NCBI RefSeq assembly: GCF_001949145.1
Contig: NW_019091396.1
Span: 486,067 to 528,756 of the forward strand
DNA: 42,690 nucleotides
Direction of reading: 5' to 3'
From: Acanthaster planci
Taxonomy: Eukaryota; Echinodermata; Asteroidea; Valvatida; Acanthasteridae
Part shown: one piece after another, positions 32,882 to 42,690 of the stretch
How the letters are laid out: every line of letters starts with the position of its first letter
Numbering within the stretch: the stretch's first letter is position 1
Made by a program: the position numbers and the translations under genes
The notes under the pieces: generated by a model
Seen by the model: the letters and a program-made list of their open reading frames with translations, nothing else
Told to the model about the DNA's origin: nothing
Database searches by the model: none

Positions 32882-33166
32882 CTATTTGGCATGACACACT
32901 TGCTACATGCTGATTTTTACACGTGGAACCCCATGCTGGAAATGCACAGTCACTTAACCGGCTCTCATTTCCGTGGCAAGCGACATTCTCCATCAACACA
33001 TGACCGGTCCCCTGGCCATAGAGGCCCAGTTGTCGACAGACGACACTGGCATCGGCCGCATCCCAACCTGTACTGCAGACACTTCCCCACTGGCCATTGA
33101 AGAGGATCTCAACCCGCCCTTCTGTCTCCGAGTCCCCACCCACAAGTCGGACTGGATGTTCATCCT
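32882..33166 (-). CDS. SRCR-domain exon, intact domain (95 codons)
   Basis: A 285-nt exon with acceptor CGTTTTGTACAG and donor CAAATAG|GTACAT, phases 1 and 1. It encodes a complete scavenger-receptor cysteine-rich domain: HPVRLVGGDSETEGRVEILF, then NGQWGSVCSTGWDAADASVV, CRQLG, ACHGNESRLSDC, TCKNQHVASVSC. Six cysteines are present, the number expected for group A. The domain would fold outside the cell. Upstream exons (signal peptide, other domains) lie to the right but were not identified with confidence. Confidence 0.92.
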
Positions 33167-33689
33167 CTGTACAAAACGAGATAAAAGTCTGAAATGCACA
33201 GTACTCCATCCTTAACTGTTCATGATGTCTAGGAAATTTGTAAAAATGCAACTTTCCCAATGTTATGAGCATCATGGCACATTAAGATCCTCAAGCTATG
33301 TATCTCTACATGTAGGTTAAGACAAGAAAGTTGGGATAAATGCTGATCCAATTTCAGAAGAGAATGTGTACTCTGAGTTTACAATTCCCCATCACTGATT
33401 ATCAGAACTCATTGACAGACCCGTTTATTACATTAATTCTGGCTTTTGCCAATCAGTGCACAGCGGAACAATCATGGCAATGGTTGACCATCAGTGAAAA
33501 AACACCAGAATCATTCACAAATTTTTCACGAGCATTGGCTGATTGGCTGGAGAACTGTTGAACTGGTGACCGTATACATGTACTAACAGATATTCCAGTC
33601 CAACTAAAGCATCTCTCCCTATAGTCAGGGCAATGGGGCAGTCTCATTGTTACTGTGCAACAGTTACGGTGCAGCAGTTAAGGATGTCC

Positions 33690-33934
33690 ATGGCCATTTT
33701 CCAAAACTCACCTTCGGCTCCGTCTCAGGCTTCAACTTTTTTTTTAATTAATAGCTGACTATGAAGCTGTAAGTGCAGTAATCAGTCTAATAGTGCCACA
33801 GAACATCAAATAAGATGCAAGAGAGCCAAAAATTACAGTGTAATGTAATTTAAATGCTTCAAGCCCACAATCAGGGATTGGTTTTGGGAACAAAGTCTGA
33901 GACGGAGACGAAGTTGAGTAATGGAAAACGGCAC
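33690..33934. repeat. Imperfect inverted repeat with arms of about 45 bp
   Basis: The left arm (about 33690-33738) read in reverse has CCTGAGACGGAGCCGAAGG and then TGAGTTTTGGAAAATGG. The right arm (about 33889-33934) has TCTGAGACGGAGACGAAGTT and then GAGTAATGGAAAACGG. The arms match at most positions, with about 150 bp between them. It could be a small MITE or two opposed copies of a short repeat. Confidence 0.7.
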
Positions 33935-34094
33935 AGGTGTTCTTTCACCATGGTAAGCATTGTAAGAGGGATGTCCGTGTATGGTATATATGCCACAGCA
34001 TTTGCCAACGTCATTTTTCTTGTGGATACAAATCTGTATCTGTGATGAGGCGGAGCCACAGATATGTGTTACATTTATAGCATGTCTGTGGGCG

Positions 34095-34245
34095 GAGCAG
34101 TATGGAGGGCCTGAATGGAGCGCCCTCACAGAGGACATGTTTGTTATTTTGATTTAATGACAATGAAGTACTACAGTGTCTACTCAAGCATTTAACACAG
34201 GAACAAAGACCTGTCCTCTGTGAGGGCGCTCCATGCAGCCCCTCT
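34095..34245. repeat. Hairpin-forming inverted repeat, 22-bp perfect stem core
   Basis: TGGAGCGCCCTCACAGAGGA with CA (34116-34137) is the exact reverse complement of 34212-34233. The similarity continues imperfectly on both sides (AACAAA... and ...CAGGCCCTCC), giving arms of about 45 bp around a loop of about 55-75 nt. The string AGCGCCCTCTCA also appears near 7052, so part of it is probably a dispersed repeat. Confidence 0.85.
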
Positions 34246-37116
34246 ATTCCGGTCCATCCAGCTGCACATGCCCGACACTGATGCATGTGAAACGTGTCTG
34301 AGGTCATTTCGGCGTGCGAGCGAAATCTGCCCACGTAGCATCAGAAAGTGAGAAAATGTCCTAAACTGAAGTCAAATTCTGTGAGGAAAAATATTGCAGC
34401 ATTTACTTACAACCCAGAACTTTTCAGACTAGTTCCGTCAGGCCTTTTGTGCTCAGGTGTATGTCTGTGCAACATGCGTATGACCACAGAAGAATCCCCT
34501 TCCTCCATGATGGTATGACACGTACAACCGTATGAAGAGCCATCTACCTGCAGGGCCCTATGAGGTACTACGGTACTGGTGCAGACCACTCATTCAAGTG
34601 AGAGTTTCTGGCCAGCTCATTAGCATTAAAAGTGCCCCCGCAGTATCTTTTGAAAACGGAGATTGTTTGGCCCCCAAAATGATGAGATTGTGTAAATCCG
34701 TGGCAGGATCAACTTCTTGGGTCTTTGAGTTTTCATATGAAAGCAGAATGGCTAAAAAATGGTCCTAAGTGGCAGTGCCCCAGAAAGTTGAGGGTTGATG
34801 CCACTTGAAAAATGGCGCAATCAGACTTCGGAAAAATCACTTTTTAGGGGTGATTTTGTTTTGTAGGAATAATTAAAAATGTAATCAGTTAACCCACTAA
34901 AAAATTGAAAAGAAATTCAAAGATTAGTGACCAGACAAGAATTTTATTTGTGTTTCAGAAATCTGAGGCATGTTGGCGCGCATGTTATTGGGCCCTGAAC
35001 AGTGCTGATTTTACTCTGTTTTGAATCGGGATTCAATTAGTGGACTGTACCACTGGCCCTACGTAACCTAGTGTGAAATTAGTGGCACACCTATCATGAT
35101 GCGTAGGGTACCGGTTAAATAGGGTTTTTTGAAATACGGACCTGCCGGGCTCACTTGTGCCAGCAGACATGGCGGAATTTGGTTTTTATTGTGTGTCATG
35201 GATGAAATACCAGGTGTTGGCGTATTTCTTTACAAATTGTGTCAAGATCACGCAGGACTGAGCCACAGCGGCGTATTAGTTGGTCTCGGGAAGCGGGGGG
35301 GGGGCAAATCCTGACGAAGCGAATGCGGCTTCACTTTGGGCTTATATAGCCTCACCCACAGTCCCAACATCCCTTTTTAATTATTTCGTGGTGTGCTTTT
35401 TTCTTAGGGTTTTGGTGCTACTATTTGATAAATAAAATATTTTTCCATTAATAGGCTTATTTGATCTGTCGGGGGGGGGGCAAGTTGCCCACCTGGTTGT
35501 AACTTGTCCCCCTAGCACCCCGCTGGATACGACACAGCTGAGCCACAGAAATTTGCCGACCAATTTATAATTGTCAGGACTGTCCCAACTTACTCCTAGA
35601 ACTAAAAATGTGGGGTTTGTCGTCCACAGCATGCAGCACTCGAGTCCAGCGGCACAGTGTACGAGGATACATTAACTGGAGCATAGGGCCTAACCATGAT
35701 CAGACCATGATGGTGCATTCCACTAAATGGGTAGATTTCTACGCGCGAGCTCATTAATATTTTGTGATCCCATGGGGATTTTGCAACAAGAGGTGCCATT
35801 ATCGGGAGCGATCATAGAGATATTCATAAATCACGACTTTGGGACTTCTGGCGTCCAACTCGGCGTATTTTGCACTCAAAAACCTCCAGCCCGCGGGCCT
35901 AATTTGCATAGAGGCGGGCGGCTACATTGAGGACTCTGGGCACAGTTTTACTCCTATTCTGGGGTGTTTTCGGCAAAGGGCGAATAAAAAATTCGCGTGG
36001 CTAATCCCTATAAAACTTAAAAGAAAGCTTCTGGTCATAATCTTGAATGTTCAAAGGGAAGACCGAGGCCAACCTCTCCTTGAAACTGAGAGTCACCAGA
36101 CGGTGTTTCTGTCCGATTTTTCACTCTTTTCTATGGGCGCGTATTTAAGGTGTGATGCAACCTGTAACATGGTTTTTTTTTTTGTTTTTTTAATATGTAG
36201 CTCTATGGTTGTACCTGATTGTAAGAATAAACTTCTGTGCTGATGCCACCATACTTTGATTATGGGTTAATCAGTCATGGTTAACGTGTGTTCTTTTCTG
36301 CATAGCTGTCAGCGTACCAGTAAGCCCAGTCCCACTGGCTCTGTACAAAAATAGGACCTCCAAAAAAGTAGCATTGCAGCAGTAGGCTCCTACATTTTTG
36401 TACACACAGTGGTACACGGGACATCTTTCTACAAAAAAAAATTAACTACGTAGCCCATGCTGAACCTTACGTTGTACCTCAGTGTCCTTATTGAACAACG
36501 TCTAGCCTGACTGTGTAATAACATGTTAATGCATTGTGATTCTTTGGATGAATGTTCGTAGTGTTAGTCGATTCTAGGCCTAATTGGTAAAGAGTCTATG
36601 TGTACGCGGCTAGCCACACACGCACCAATTGGACAATGTGCACAAGGAATGTTCCACAAAAATTTGTCAAAATTTAATATGTTCATGTTCAGCCCATCTT
36701 GCATCTTTATCCAAGTTACATTTTATTTATAAATAACATGATCACGTCATCGTTTATGCCATTTCACATACGTCAGTCTGTGTACAAGCCCGGTGTTGGA
36801 GTAAAGATTTTGATTCTCAAGGCCGGCGGTTGAATAAAACAAGTATATTTTGGACAAATTGTACGAGTTAAAGAAAAAGGAAGATATTATCTCGATTTTG
36901 TATTGTGTGTGCACGATCACAACTTTTCTGCAGGAATTCATCGTGTGCGATGCACCATGCCATTTCGGCCAGCAACTGTCCAAAATTGATGCGTTTCTGA
37001 ATTTGAAAGGCCCATTCAGGTCCAGAAACAACTTGCAATCCTATGGGATTTTTCTTATTTCCTAATTCCGTTAATGGCTCGAAAAATGTAACGATGATCC
37101 CTCAGACCCCAACAGA

Positions 37117-37394
37117 AAGGATCCCAGATCTCAAAGATCTCAAAGAAAATGAAAGACTCAAATTCTTCCATGATGCGTTGTGTTGTTTTGTTTCATGCAC
37201 ATTGCGCACGCGCCGCATTTTGAAGCTATGCTATATATGCGCGCTCTTTTCGCTGGTGAAAAAAGGTTAAGAAATGCAATCATACAATATATGTTGTCTT
37301 TGCGCAGCATAGATAATTCACAAACAGTTCATGCACTGTTAGCTCGGCGTCCCTGATACTTCAGCTTGTTGCCACTTTGAGATCTGGGATCCTT
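37117..37394. mobile_element. MITE-like element with perfect 20-bp terminal inverted repeats (278 bp)
   Basis: Left end AAGGATCCCAGATCTCAAAG (37117-37136) and right end its exact reverse complement (37375-37394). The interior is not coding and includes a patch of CGC-rich sequence (GCACACGCGCC-like, about 37200-37245). The flanking bases are A-rich and do not show an unambiguous target duplication, so the superfamily is unknown. Confidence 0.7.
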
Positions 37395-39039
37395 AAATTA
37401 GGATATAGAAGTTGAGGGTATAAAGTTAACAGACCTCAATTCCCCGCATACGCATAAGCACAGGCACGCATGAACCCAGATAATCCTGGCCAAAATTGTT
37501 GGAGCACGTGCACTAGCCACACCCTCCCCAGGTTGCACCGACCATGGCCAATGAGACACAACATTGACCGGAGATGGGGGATGGGAGGTCTGGTCAATGT
37601 TTGAGATTTGGCTGGGTTAGATACAGTTTAATCCATGGCTTTGAATGGACACCCGCCTATTCTAGGGGTATCATTCATGATTGTGCAAGAACAACCCCCA
37701 TAGGCCTACACTGGTTATGAGTCGATATCCGAATGACTGGTCTTGATTTTTGCTATGTTTCCGCAGAAGTTCTTGCGGAGGTTTACGACCACTCCAAAGA
37801 CGGTATTGCCTCATGCCGTTTTCATGCATAGCAACTAGGGAAATACAAAATGGTCAATACTTGTATTTGATTTTTCTTTGAAACTTTTGAGAACTGGCAG
37901 GTAAATTTTGGCGGTATTCTGTTTTGAGTTCGAAAGGGGACATAGGCCTACTTGACTAAGTAACTTGGGTGACTTTTCCCGTGTCATTTTTGTAACTGGA
38001 ATACTGATACTGGAATTTATGGCTGATGAGGCACGGATTAATTAGATAAAAATGACAACATTAAGTTTCAGTCGGACCCAAATTAAACGTGACGTGAGTT
38101 ACCTGGGGATGAAAAACTGAATGAACTCTGCGCCGTGATACAGCGGTTGTATACAGCTTTTGGGGCGTGAATAGAGAAAAACTTTACTGATTTGACATCC
38201 TGTGGATTCTGTCTGTCATTTTCTGTTGTTAAAATTCTAACAACTATATAGAGATTGTTTGGTTTTTGCTTTGTTTTGCTTTTGTTTGATCGGTTTGGTG
38301 TTTGCATTTTTGGGGCAGATTTTTCTAGCCAATTGGCGTGACGAAAGAAGACTAATCCAATACAAGTGGGACATACCTTTTGTGAAAATTTCTTTTTCAA
38401 ACTATCAAATGATTCCTCAATTGAAAGCAAGCGAAATTTGAAATGAATGGTTTTCCATCGATAAAATAAGGAGGTGAGTGTCGCCAGACTCTGCCACCCC
38501 TAGATCTGTTTCTCTTAAACCACCAATAAAATATATTCACTATATAGATACGCCTCTGCTTTTATATTGAGATCACTTATAGCAGAAATGGACCCGAACA
38601 CGGTTGAGATCGGTTTTATTGTCAAACATTTCAGAAATTAAGATTATAGATTTTCTAAAAAGTCAGATCCATGTATTCAACCCAGAAAAATGCCTTGGGG
38701 TTTTGCGCTAAGGTAATTAAAAAAAAAATAGGCGAGGGAAAATCTAAAACTTATGTGGTGTTGACCAAGCATTCAGGCGCACGGACTCCTGAAATTCGCA
38801 AGGAATCGTAGTTACCGGCTTTCATATAGGACTCTTCTGGGATCTCGGGGTTCCCGGCCCAACACACTTCCTGCCTGCCCATCCATTTAACCCCCAAAAG
38901 GGTTCGAGCGGCCATGCAAGGGAGGAAACGAGACAGGCCCCTAAGCCCTGGCCGCCGAGTCGGCCATACGTCTCGAACCTGTACTAAGGCGCTCACCTGG
39001 ACTGGACGGCTAAGGTATTAATTAAGCTAACATTCACAC
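37395..39039. other. Stretch with no gene recognised
   Basis: AT-rich with short homopolymers. The one distinctive patch is 38750-39005, which is GC-rich and open on the minus strand but has no recognised domain, with the satellite array beginning immediately after it. Confidence 0.5.
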
Positions 39040-41535
39040 TATCCCTAACTCCAACCCTAACCCTACTATCCCTAACCCTACTAACCCTAACCCTATCTCG
39101 AAATCCCCAAATCCAACGCTATCCCTAACCCTACAATCCCTAACCATTTTATTTTTAATATGTTGACTTCAGTTGTCGTATTTTCAGTTGTGCTACGTTA
39201 ATACATAGCAAAAACTATCCCTTTCTCTACACCATCACACTAACCCTAACCCGAACCCTACTATCGCTAACACCATATGCAACCCTATACCGAACTCTAC
39301 TATACCTAACCATATCCCTAACCCCAACTCTCTACCTAACCCTAATATCCCTAACCCCATCCCTATTCCTACTATCCCTAACCCTAAGTCCAACTCTATA
39401 GCTAACCCTACTATCCCTAACCCAGTGTTGTAGTCGAGTACTTTCCGAGTACCAACGTTCTCCGCAAAATACTGAACTGGGTAAGAGGGAATAAAGCCAG
39501 AGTGCACAGGCATTAGATGGTAAATGTGCAAAGTATAGATTACAAAATAAATGTTCGACTTCGGACACTTCCAGTTGTGTAAAATTTAAGTTTTAAGAAG
39601 AAAGGTACTCGGAGGCCGAGTACTTCCCGAGTACTTTTGTCCTAAAAATAATTTTAATCAAACAGTGATGGTCTGAAGTCATTATGTTGCTTTGTAATCT
39701 TACCTTTATGCATGTATCATCAAATGCCGATGTACTTCAGCTGTTCCCCCCTAACTAGTTAAATATTTCGTAGAGAACTTGGTTCTAAAAAAGTACTCGA
39801 CTACATCACTGCCCTAACCCCCACCCTATCCCTAACCCTACTATACCTAACCGTAACCCGAACAAGAAGCCTGCTCTCCCAATTCCCAACCCTAACACTA
39901 TAACCCTACTATCCTTAACCCTTCCCCTTATCCTAACCCCAACCCTATCCCTAACAACATAACCCGAACCCTAACCCACAATCCCTAACCCGAACCCTAC
40001 TATCCCTAATCCTAGTCAGCACCCAATCCCTAACCTTGCTAACCCGACTATCCCTATTCCTAACCCTATCCCGACCTCCTCTAACCCTACTATTCCTAAC
40101 CCCAACCCTATAGCAAACCCTACTATCCCTAACCCTATCCCTAACCCAACCCTACCATCCCTTACCCTAACCCCACAATCCCTAACCCGAACCCAATGCC
40201 TAATCCTGCTAACCCTAACCCTACTATCCCTAACCCTAATATCCCCAACCCCATCCCTATCCTTACTATCCCTAACCCTAAGTCCAACCCTGCAGCAAAC
40301 CCTAACTTTCCCTAACCCCCGCCCGATCCCTAACCCTGCTATACCTAACCCGAACAAGAAGCCTACTATCGGAATTCCTAACCCTAAAACTATAACCCTA
40401 CTATCCTTAACCCTACCCCTAACCCCATTCTTGAGCCCTTCTAATTCTAACCCCAACCCTATACTGAACCCTACTATTCCTAAACCTAACCCAAACCATA
40501 TCCCTAACCACACAATCCCTAACCCTAATTCTGCCATTTCTAACCCTAACCGCAATCCGAACCCAATCCCTAACCCTGCTAACCCTACCCCTACTATCCC
40601 TACACCCAACCTTATAGCAAACCCTACTATCCCTAACCCTAACCTATAACAAACCCTATAGCAAACCCTACTATTCCTAACCCCCACCTTATCCCTAACC
40701 CAACACTACCATTCGTAGCCCTACTATTCTTAACCCTAACCCCAACCATATTCCAGAACTTTTCAAATCCTAAACCCAACCCTATACCGAACGTTTAGCC
40801 TACTATTCCTAACCCTAACCCCAACCATATCCCTAACCACACATCCCTAACGCTAACCCACAGTCCCTAACCCGAACCCTACTATCCCTAACCCTAGTCC
40901 GAACCCAATTCCTAACCTTACTAACCCAACTATCCCTATTCCTAACCCTATCCCAACCTCCACAAACCCTAACCGTATTATCCCTAACCCCAACCCTATA
41001 GCAAACCCTACTATTCCTAACCCTATCCCTAACCCAACCCTACCATCCCTAACCCTAACCCCACAATCCCTAACACTAACCCGAACCCAATCCCTAATTC
41101 TGCTAACCCTAACCCTACTATCCCTAACCCTAAACCCTTTAATCCCGAACCCAAACCCTAATATCGCTAACCCCTACCCTAACTCTACTATCCCTAACCC
41201 TATCCCTTACCCCAACCCTATACCTAACCCATTCCTCTCCCTACTATCCCTGAGCCCAACCCTACAGCAAACCCCAATATCCCTAGCACCCACCCTATCC
41301 CTACTATCCCTAACCCTACTATACGTAACCCTAACCCTACTACCCCTAACCCCACAATCCCTAACCCGAACCTGAACCCTACTATCGCTAACCCTAACCC
41401 TCTACCCAACTTACTTTCCCTAACCCTATCCCTAACCCCAGCCCTATACCTAACCCTAACATCCCTAACCACATTCCTATCCCTACTATTCCTTAGCCCA
41501 ACCCTATAGGAAACCCTACTATCCCTAACCCCCCA
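39040..41535. repeat. Degenerate telomere-like satellite, CCCTAA-rich strand
   Basis: About 2.5 kb of CCCTAACCC-like motifs interspersed with variants such as CTACTATCC, CCCTATAGCAAACCC and CCGAACCC. Exact six-base periodicity is lost. Longer composite blocks recur: a block from about 40103 reappears at about 40993 (near 890 bp apart), and a GAACAAGAAGCC block at about 39859 reappears at about 40350. The array is interrupted at 39415-39819 by a transposon and by unrelated sequence at about 39145-39235. The long minus-strand open frame at 40687-40016 (GLGIVGL-type repeats) is a by-product of the repeat. Confidence 0.93.
39423..39811. mobile_element. hAT-like MITE inserted in telomere-like satellite (389 bp)
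   Basis: Terminal inverted repeats CAGTGTTGTAGTCGAGTACT (left) and CAGTGATGTAGTCGAGTACT (right, reverse complement), one mismatch over 20-22 bp. The flanking 8-mers are CCCTAACC on both sides (39415-39422 and 39812-39819). An 8-bp target duplication and a CAGTG terminus fit the hAT superfamily. The host array itself contains CCCTAACC frequently, so the duplication alone is weak. The inverted termini are the strong evidence. Internal GAGTACTTTCC / GAGTACTTCCC copies recur. No transposase is present. Confidence 0.85.
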
Positions 41536-42690
41536 CCCTAGGGGTTAGGGTTAGAGGTTATGGTTAGGGTTAGTGTCAGGGGTTAGGGTTATGGTTATGG
41601 TTAGTAGGGTTTGCGATAGGTTAGGGTTAGGATTAGGGTTAGGGTTAGTGTTAGGGGTTAGGGTTAGGGCTTAGGGTAAGTGTTAGGGGTTAGGCTTAGG
41701 GTTAGGGTAGGGTTAGGGTTAGGGATAGGGTTGGGGTTAGGGATAGTAGGGTTTGCTATAAGGTTTGCTATAGGTTGGGGTTAGGGATAGTAGGGTTAGG
41801 GATAGGGTTAGGGTTTAGGGTTAGGGTTAGTGTTATTGGTTAGGGTTAGGGTTTAGGGACAGTGTTAGGGTTATGGTTAGTAGGGTTTGCGATAGGTTGG
41901 GGTTAGGGATAGTGGGGTTAGGGATAGGGTTAGGGTCAGTGGAGGTCGGGATAGGGTTAGAAATAGGGATAGTAGGGTTAGCAAGATTAGGGATTGGGTT
42001 CGGACTAGTGTTAAGGAGAGTAGGGTTGGGTTTAGGGTTAGGGATTGTGGGTTAGAGATAGCAGGGTTAGGGAAAGTAGGGTTTGCTATAGGATTGGGGT
42101 TAGGGATAGTGGGGCTAGGGATAGGGTTAGTGGAGGTCGGAATGGGGTTAGGAATAGGGATAGTAGGGCTAGCAAGATTAGGGATTGGGTTCGGACTAAG
42201 GTTTGGGGCCAGTAGGGTTTGGGTTAGTGTTAGGGATTGTGGGTTAGGGATGTATGGTTAGGGATAGGGTTGGGGCTATGGTTAGGGTTAGGGATAGTAG
42301 GGTTTGCTATAGGGTTGGGGTTAAGGTTAGGGATGGTTGGGTTAGTATCAGTATGGTCAGTGTCAGGGATAGTAGGGTTAAAGATAGGGTTAGGGTTAGT
42401 GTTAGGGTTAGGGGTTAGGGTTAGGGATGTATGGTTAGGGTTAGTGTTAGCGGTAGGGTGAGGGGTTAGGGTTAGGGCTTAGGGTTAGTGTTAGGGGTTA
42501 GGGTTAGGGTAGGGTTAGGGCTAGGGATAGGGTTAGGGATGTATTGTTAGGGATAGGGTTAGGGTTAGGGTTCGGGTTAGGGTTAGGGGTAAGGGATAGT
42601 GTTAGGGGTTAGGGTTTAGGATTAGGGTTAGTGTTAGGGGTTGGGGTTAGGGTTTTGGTTAGTAGGGTTTGCGATGGGTTAGAGGTAGGG
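41536..42690. repeat. Degenerate telomere-like satellite, TTAGGG-rich strand (to window end)
   Basis: At 41536-41543 (CCCTAGGG) the array changes from CCCTAA to TTAGGG orientation. The right arm has the same variant words in reverse complement, for example AGTAGGGTTTGC.ATAGG, AGGTCGGGATAGGGTTAG and GATTAGGGATTGGGTTCGGA (about 41945-42010), which correspond to blocks at about 40010-40080 and 40893-40957. It continues past the window end. Open frames in it are repeat-derived. Confidence 0.93.

Larger units (their letters stand above)
33167..37116. other. Stretch with inverted repeats, no convincing gene
   Basis: Holds two hairpin-type inverted repeats (33690-33934 and 34095-34245), poly-G runs at about 35297 and 35471 and a weak exon candidate on the minus strand (about 34550-34406). 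Upstream exons of the minus-strand SRCR gene would be expected here, but no SRCR, signal-peptide or other domain signature was recognised. Confidence 0.5.

Noticed and set aside
38890-38990. Possible tRNA gene, suggested by GGTTCGAG-like words
   Set aside because: No cloverleaf with matching acceptor and anticodon stems could be drawn around them. It is kept only as a SINE-like possibility.
40016-40687. Long minus-strand open frame (223 codons) rich in GLGIVG-type repeats, with similar frames at 39235-39568, 41224-41472, 41873-42055 and 42237-42461
   Set aside because: These frames arise because the telomere-like repeat rarely contains stops in some frames. Their composition follows the repeat exactly and there is no splice or domain signal.
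41500-41580. Head-to-head telomere fusion scar
   Set aside because: A fusion reads TTAGGG followed by CCCTAA. Here the order is CCCTAA followed by TTAGGG, so it is not an end-to-end chromosome fusion.
1-42690. CRISPR arrays, operons, bacterial promoters or prophage
   Set aside because: The repeats are eukaryotic microsatellites, tandem repeats and transposon termini with no regular repeat-spacer pattern. The genes are intron-split.

Overview
The window is eukaryotic. Its genes are split by GT/AG introns, its coding exons are GC-rich against AT-rich introns, and it carries dispersed DNA-transposon remnants, a decayed LINE and TTAGGG-type (vertebrate-type) telomere-like satellite. A BMP type II receptor, single-exon SRCR domains and very abundant TACATGTA-type palindromic repeats suggest a marine invertebrate, probably a deuterostome (cephalochordate, echinoderm or hemichordate). 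I cannot name the species from the sequence.

Region 1 (about 2.2-21.9 kb) holds the 5' part of one gene on the minus strand, a BMPR2-like (BMP/activin type II) receptor serine/threonine kinase. Six coding exons can be joined with intact splice sites and matching phases: 21897-21855 (start codon and signal peptide), 20525-20322 and 12631-12431 (cysteine-rich ligand-binding domain), 9944-9381 (transmembrane segment and kinase N-lobe), 7261-7101 (HRD catalytic loop and DFG) and 2373-2226 (activation-segment end and the conserved region after the SPE motif). Together they encode the first 440 residues. The rest of the kinase and any C-terminal tail lie beyond the left edge. Introns are 1.3 to 7.7 kb and packed with TACATGTA arrays, small tandem repeats and inverted-repeat (MITE-like) elements. 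One assembly gap of 687 N lies in the largest intron.

Region 2 (about 22-29 kb) has no recognisable host gene. It contains a stretch of somewhat higher CpG content upstream of the receptor start, a degraded L2/CR1/jockey-like LINE (about 24.4-26.65 kb, plus strand) and a possible hAT-like fragment at 27.4-27.7 kb.

Region 3 (29.6-33.2 kb) carries pieces of scavenger-receptor cysteine-rich (SRCR) genes. One half-domain exon is on the plus strand (29639-29742). Two whole-domain exons are on the minus strand (33166-32882 and 32354-32016). A roughly 480-bp inverted repeat (29815-30296 against 31042-31494) separates the converging pieces.

Region 4 (33.3-39.0 kb) has no convincing gene. It holds several inverted repeats and one clean 278-bp element with perfect 20-bp terminal inverted repeats.

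Region 5 (39.04 kb to the end) is degenerate telomere-like satellite. It is CCCTAA-rich up to about 41535, then switches strand to TTAGGG-rich, and longer composite units recur in opposite orientation across the switch. A 389-bp hAT-like element with 8-bp target duplications sits inside it.

The receptor would bind BMP-family ligand outside the cell and phosphorylate a type I receptor, which signals to Smads. The SRCR pieces belong to extracellular binding proteins, often immune-related. Nothing in the window links the two functionally. I did not find a convincing new multi-gene system. The most unusual features are the receptor's altered glycine-rich loop, its merged exon, and the inverted higher-order structure of the telomere-like satellite.
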